Of a DNA stretch of 64,000 bases, positions 61,438 to 64,000 are shown in pieces (positions within the stretch are counted from its first letter, which is position 1; the number at the start of each line of letters is the position of its first letter). The position numbers were made by a program, and so were the translations under genes. Under the pieces are notes generated by a model that was not told the origin of the DNA, made no database searches, and worked only from the letters and a program-made list of their open reading frames with translations. The DNA comes from Chitinophagales bacterium (GTDB taxonomy: Bacteria > Bacteroidota > Bacteroidia > Chitinophagales > UBA2359), in assembly GCA_041392475.1 (NCBI GenBank), contig JAWKLZ010000001.1, positions 186,001 to 250,000 of the forward strand, read 5' to 3'.

Positions 61438-61459
61438 TCTTTCGTTCAAAGTCTAAAAT
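61438..61459. repeat. Partial copy C of the A/B repeat end
   Basis: TCTTTCGTTCAAAGTCTAAA.. (61438-61459) is the inverted end sequence of elements A and B (TTTTAGACTTTGAACGAAAGA). Only this end was recognised, so it may be a solo remnant. Confidence 0.4.
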
Positions 61460-61461
61460 AG

Positions 61462-61496
61462 TAGAAAACCGAAATTTTAGAAATTTCGGTTTTCTA
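61462..61496. terminator. Bidirectional terminator, 16-base perfect stem, after glgB
   Basis: TAGAAAACCGAAATTT (61462-61477) pairs perfectly with AAATTTCGGTTTTCTA (61481-61496) around a 3-base loop. It ends the glgB operon, which is transcribed leftward. Confidence 0.85.
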
Positions 61497-61536
61497 TGGT
61501 TACTTTTTAAAATTGAATTTGCATTTTAAATTTACC

Positions 61537-63465
61537 TTACTGCTTCAACTTCAATACCACCAATCCCAAAGGAGGCAAAGTAAGGGAGATTTCTTGTTTG
61601 AAACTATGTCGTAAATTTGGCTTGGTAAGCACACCTCCTTCCGCACAAGCACGAACACCACTTCCTTGGTATTTTTTGGCATCACTGTTGAAAATCTCCT
61701 CGTAAGTACCTGCTTCTGGAACGCCAATTTCATACCCCTGCAATACTCGTGGGGTAAAGTTTCCAATCACTACAACCGTATCCTCCGTTTCTTTTCCTTT
61801 TCGCACATAAGAGAATACGCTATTAGTAGCGTCATTGTGGTCAATCCATTGGAAACCAGCATCTGAGAATTGAAGTTCGTGGAGGGCTTTCTCGTTTTTG
61901 TAGAGGTGGTTGAGGTCTTTGACCGCTTCTTGGACACCTTTGTGGAAGTCGAATTTCAGTAAATCCCAATCCAAACTTGCGTCAAAATTCCATTCTTTGT
62001 ATTGAGCTATTTCGCCTCCCATAAACAACAATTTTGCACCAGGATGGGTGAACATATAACTGAACAACAAGCGAAGGTTGGCAAATCGCTGCCATTCGTC
62101 TCCTGGCATTCTGGTCAAGAGTGAACCTTTTCCATAAACGACTTCGTCGTGTGAAAGGGGCAACATAAAGTTTTCGTGGAAAGCATAAATGATGCTAAAA
62201 CTCAACTTGCCTTGGTGAAAACGACGGTGCATCGGGTCTTCTTTGAAGTACTTCAAGGTGTCGTGCATCCAACCCATCATCCATTTCATCCCAAAACCCA
62301 AACCTCCATCATACAATGGGCGAGATACGCCAGGCCAAGCAGTAGATTCTTCTGCAATGGTCTGCGTGTCAGGATAATTGGCATAAACGGCTGCATTGAA
62401 TTCTTTAATCAAAGAAATTGCCTCTAAGTTTTCACGACCACCATACACATTCGGAATCCATTCACCTTCTTTTCGAGAATAATCCAAGTAAAGCATAGAA
62501 GCTACTGCATCAACCCTCAATCCGTCTGCATGGTATTTGTCAAGCCAAAACAAAGCGTTGCTTATCAAGAAAGAACGCACCTCGTTTCGTCCATAATTGA
62601 AAATAGCACTTTTCCAGTCGGGGTGAAATCCTTTGCGAGGGTCAGCGTGTTCGTAGAGGTGTGTGCCATCGAAACGTGCCAAACCGTGTGCATCTTCTGG
62701 AAAGTGGGAGGGAACCCAATCCATAATTACCCCAATACCGTGTTGGTGCAATTGGTCAATGAGGTACATAAAATCTTCAGGTGTTCCGAAACGGCTGGTA
62801 GGTGCAAAATAGCCCACAATTTGATAGCCCCAAGATGGACCATAAGGATGCTCCATCACTGGCATGAATTCAACGTGTGTGAAACCCATTTCTTGAAGAT
62901 AAGCAGGGAGTTGATTTCCCAAATCTCGGTAGGTGAAAGGCATATTGTTGTCGGGATAACGCCTCCATGATCCCAAGTGCATTTCATAGACCGAATAAGG
63001 TTGTTCGAGTTGTTTTCCAGCCTGTTCTTTGCGGGTTTCCAACCATTGTTTGTCCTGCCATTCGTAGTCCATATCCCAAACGACAGAAGAAGTGTTGGGA
63101 GGTGTTTCCCAATGCAAGGCAAATGGATCACTTTTTTGCAGCACTTCGCCGCTGTGTTGGTTCACTATCCGATATTTATACAATTCTCCTTTTCCAATAT
63201 GGGGAACAAAGCCTTCCCATATACCTGAGCCATCCCATCTTGGACTCAATCCGTGACTATTGGCATTCCAACCATTGAAGCCTCCTATCACAGATACTTT
63301 TGAAGCATTGGGAGCCCACACTGCAAAATAAACGCCGTCAGTGCCTTCGTGTTGGACGAGGTGTGAACCCAATTTTTCGTACAAACGGTAGTGTTTTCCA
63401 CTTCTGAATAATTCAATATCAAAATCTGTGAATAAAGTCATCCAAGTTGTTTTTGTTTCGATCAT
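61537..63465 (-). CDS. glgB: 1,4-alpha-glucan (glycogen) branching enzyme
   Basis: 642 residues. GlgB makes alpha-1,6 branches in glycogen. An N-terminal CBM48 (~35-130, FAVWAPNASKVSVIGGFNGW) precedes the GH13 barrel: DWVPSHF (~249-255), catalytic nucleophile Asp319 in DGLRVDAV, general acid Glu372 in AEEST, and the third Asp in LSHDEVV (~455). The C-terminal all-beta domain completes it. It starts 4 bases after the stop of the upstream maltokinase/TreS-type gene on the same strand, so the two are translationally close and co-transcribed, linking maltose/trehalose use to glycogen. Confidence 0.97.
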   Translation of the reverse strand: MIETKTTWMTLFTDFDIELFRSGKHYRLYEKLGSHLVQHEGTDGVYFAVWAPNASKVSVIGGFNGWNANSHGLSPRWDGSGIWEGFVPHIGKGELYKYRIVNQHSGEVLQKSDPFALHWETPPNTSSVVWDMDYEWQDKQWLETRKEQAGKQLEQPYSVYEMHLGSWRRYPDNNMPFTYRDLGNQLPAYLQEMGFTHVEFMPVMEHPYGPSWGYQIVGYFAPTSRFGTPEDFMYLIDQLHQHGIGVIMDWVPSHFPEDAHGLARFDGTHLYEHADPRKGFHPDWKSAIFNYGRNEVRSFLISNALFWLDKYHADGLRVDAVASMLYLDYSRKEGEWIPNVYGGRENLEAISLIKEFNAAVYANYPDTQTIAEESTAWPGVSRPLYDGGLGFGMKWMMGWMHDTLKYFKEDPMHRRFHQGKLSFSIIYAFHENFMLPLSHDEVVYGKGSLLTRMPGDEWQRFANLRLLFSYMFTHPGAKLLFMGGEIAQYKEWNFDASLDWDLLKFDFHKGVQEAVKDLNHLYKNEKALHELQFSDAGFQWIDHNDATNSVFSYVRKGKETEDTVVVIGNFTPRVLQGYEIGVPEAGTYEEIFNSDAKKYQGSGVRACAEGGVLTKPNLRHSFKQEISLTLPPLGLVVLKLKQ

Positions 63466-63469
63466 CTGC

Positions 63470-64000
63470 TTAATATCTTTTCAATATGTAACTAATTCCC
63501 TTCAATGGGATGATCACCCATTCAGGACGATTGTTTAGTTCGTAGCCCAATTCATAAACTGCCTTTTCGAGAATGTAGGCTTGCAAAAGTTTGAGAATAG
63601 AACTGCGTTTTTGGGGCAATAGCTTGCTGCCCTTTAGTGCATCAATGTAGTTGTTCAAAAAATAATTGCCAATATAATGGTACCATTGGTCGGCCCATGC
63701 TTCTACGTGCAAAAAACGTGCGCCTTTTTGATTAAGGTATTGATAGATAGTGGCATAGGCTGCATAGTGAAATGAGCGAACCATACCTGCTAAATCCTTC
63801 AAACACGAATATTTGTTGCGCCTATCTGCAAAAGGTTTGTCTGGCTCTCCTTCAAAATCAATGATGATAAAGTCGTCACCTGTATATAGCACCTGCCCTA
63901 AGTGATAGTCGCCATGTATGCGGATACGTTTGGCGGCAAGTGGATTTGACAAAATATCCTCCAATAAATGTAGGAGTTTCTCCCTTGAATTCAATATTTT
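63470..64000 (-). CDS. Maltokinase-type C-terminal domain, probably of trehalose synthase (TreS) fusion (cut by right edge)
   Basis: The frame is open to the window edge; only the last ~177 residues are seen, and the TTG-started frame at 63994 is not a true start. The kinase-like motifs HGDYHLGQVL and IIIDFEGEP match the catalytic and metal-binding motifs of maltokinase (Pep2-like, APH-fold) domains, which phosphorylate maltose to maltose-1-phosphate. In many bacteria this domain is fused to trehalose synthase; that N-terminal part would lie to the right. It is placed directly before glgB, so its product likely feeds glycogen or alpha-glucan synthesis. Confidence 0.8.
   Translation of the reverse strand, partial: KILNSREKLLHLLEDILSNPLAAKRIRIHGDYHLGQVLYTGDDFIIIDFEGEPDKPFADRRNKYSCLKDLAGMVRSFHYAAYATIYQYLNQKGARFLHVEAWADQWYHYIGNYFLNNYIDALKGSKLLPQKRSSILKLLQAYILEKAVYELGYELNNRPEWVIIPLKGISYILKRY

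Noticed and set aside
1..64000. tRNA, rRNA, CRISPR arrays, prophage and transposase genes
   Set aside because: No tRNA-like cloverleaf with a conserved T-loop, no rRNA sequence, no regularly spaced direct repeats, and no integrase/transposase motif was found by reading. A tRNAscan/Infernal/CRISPR search would be decisive.

Overview
The window looks like a chromosomal segment of a gliding or surface-active member of the Bacteroidota, probably near the Saprospiria/Chitinophagia. The evidence is the gliding lipoprotein GldH beside a RicT/PSP1 protein and the clamp-loader delta' subunit, several large secreted proteins with type IX secretion (T9SS) C-terminal sorting domains, a PorU2-like C25 peptidase homologue, a short RpoD-type sigma factor, and TAnnTTTG -7 promoter boxes upstream of many genes. 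I see no rRNA, tRNA, CRISPR array, transposase or phage gene. Genome order and species cannot be fixed from the sequence alone.

Layout. 1-7.8 kb: a cut-off secreted lamin-tail protein, an epimerase-like protein, an ABC exporter, a likely hemE/response-regulator operon, a haloalkane dehalogenase-like hydrolase and rfbC. 7.9-16.7 kb: the PorU2-like protein (catalytic Cys replaced), Nudix, DUF445, uvrC, an FkbM methyltransferase, thioredoxin and a Cys-cluster protein. 16.8-22.9 kb: the 2-oxoglutarate dehydrogenase genes sucA, sucB (two lipoyl domains) and lpdA. 22.9-29.3 kb: T9SS cargo, including a very large M43 metalloprotease/beta-helix gene interrupted by one in-frame TGA and carrying a C9 tract near its start. 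29.4-35.5 kb: queD and holB (divergent), ricT-gldH and small lipoproteins or secreted proteins. 35.5-43.8 kb: an LVIVD-repeat T9SS protein, an operon of a SUKH-like protein, a PPP-type phosphatase and gamma-glutamyltransferase, then VOC, a tandem-repeat (BTRD1-like) protein, DUF1569 and a lipoprotein. 43.8-52.5 kb: cell-wall genes, namely a PBP1-fold lipoprotein, a double-length D-Ala-D-Ala ligase fusion and a PASTA protein, then a T9SS protein and a rhodanese. 52.5-59.6 kb: a propeller-caspase protein, an RpoD paralogue, a HAD hydrolase, rlmF and a serine hydrolase. 59.8-64 kb: a DASH cryptochrome and the glgB/maltokinase (TreS-type) operon, which runs off the right edge.

Most of the window is ordinary housekeeping DNA. 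The parts that stand out are the TGA-split, C9-tract metalloprotease; the catalytically altered PorU2 homologue; the Ddl-Ddl fusion; the caspase with propeller-like repeats and an EF-hand-like loop; and small inverted-repeat elements in intergenic DNA, one family of which occurs at three sites. Non-coding gaps over 300 bases are described individually.
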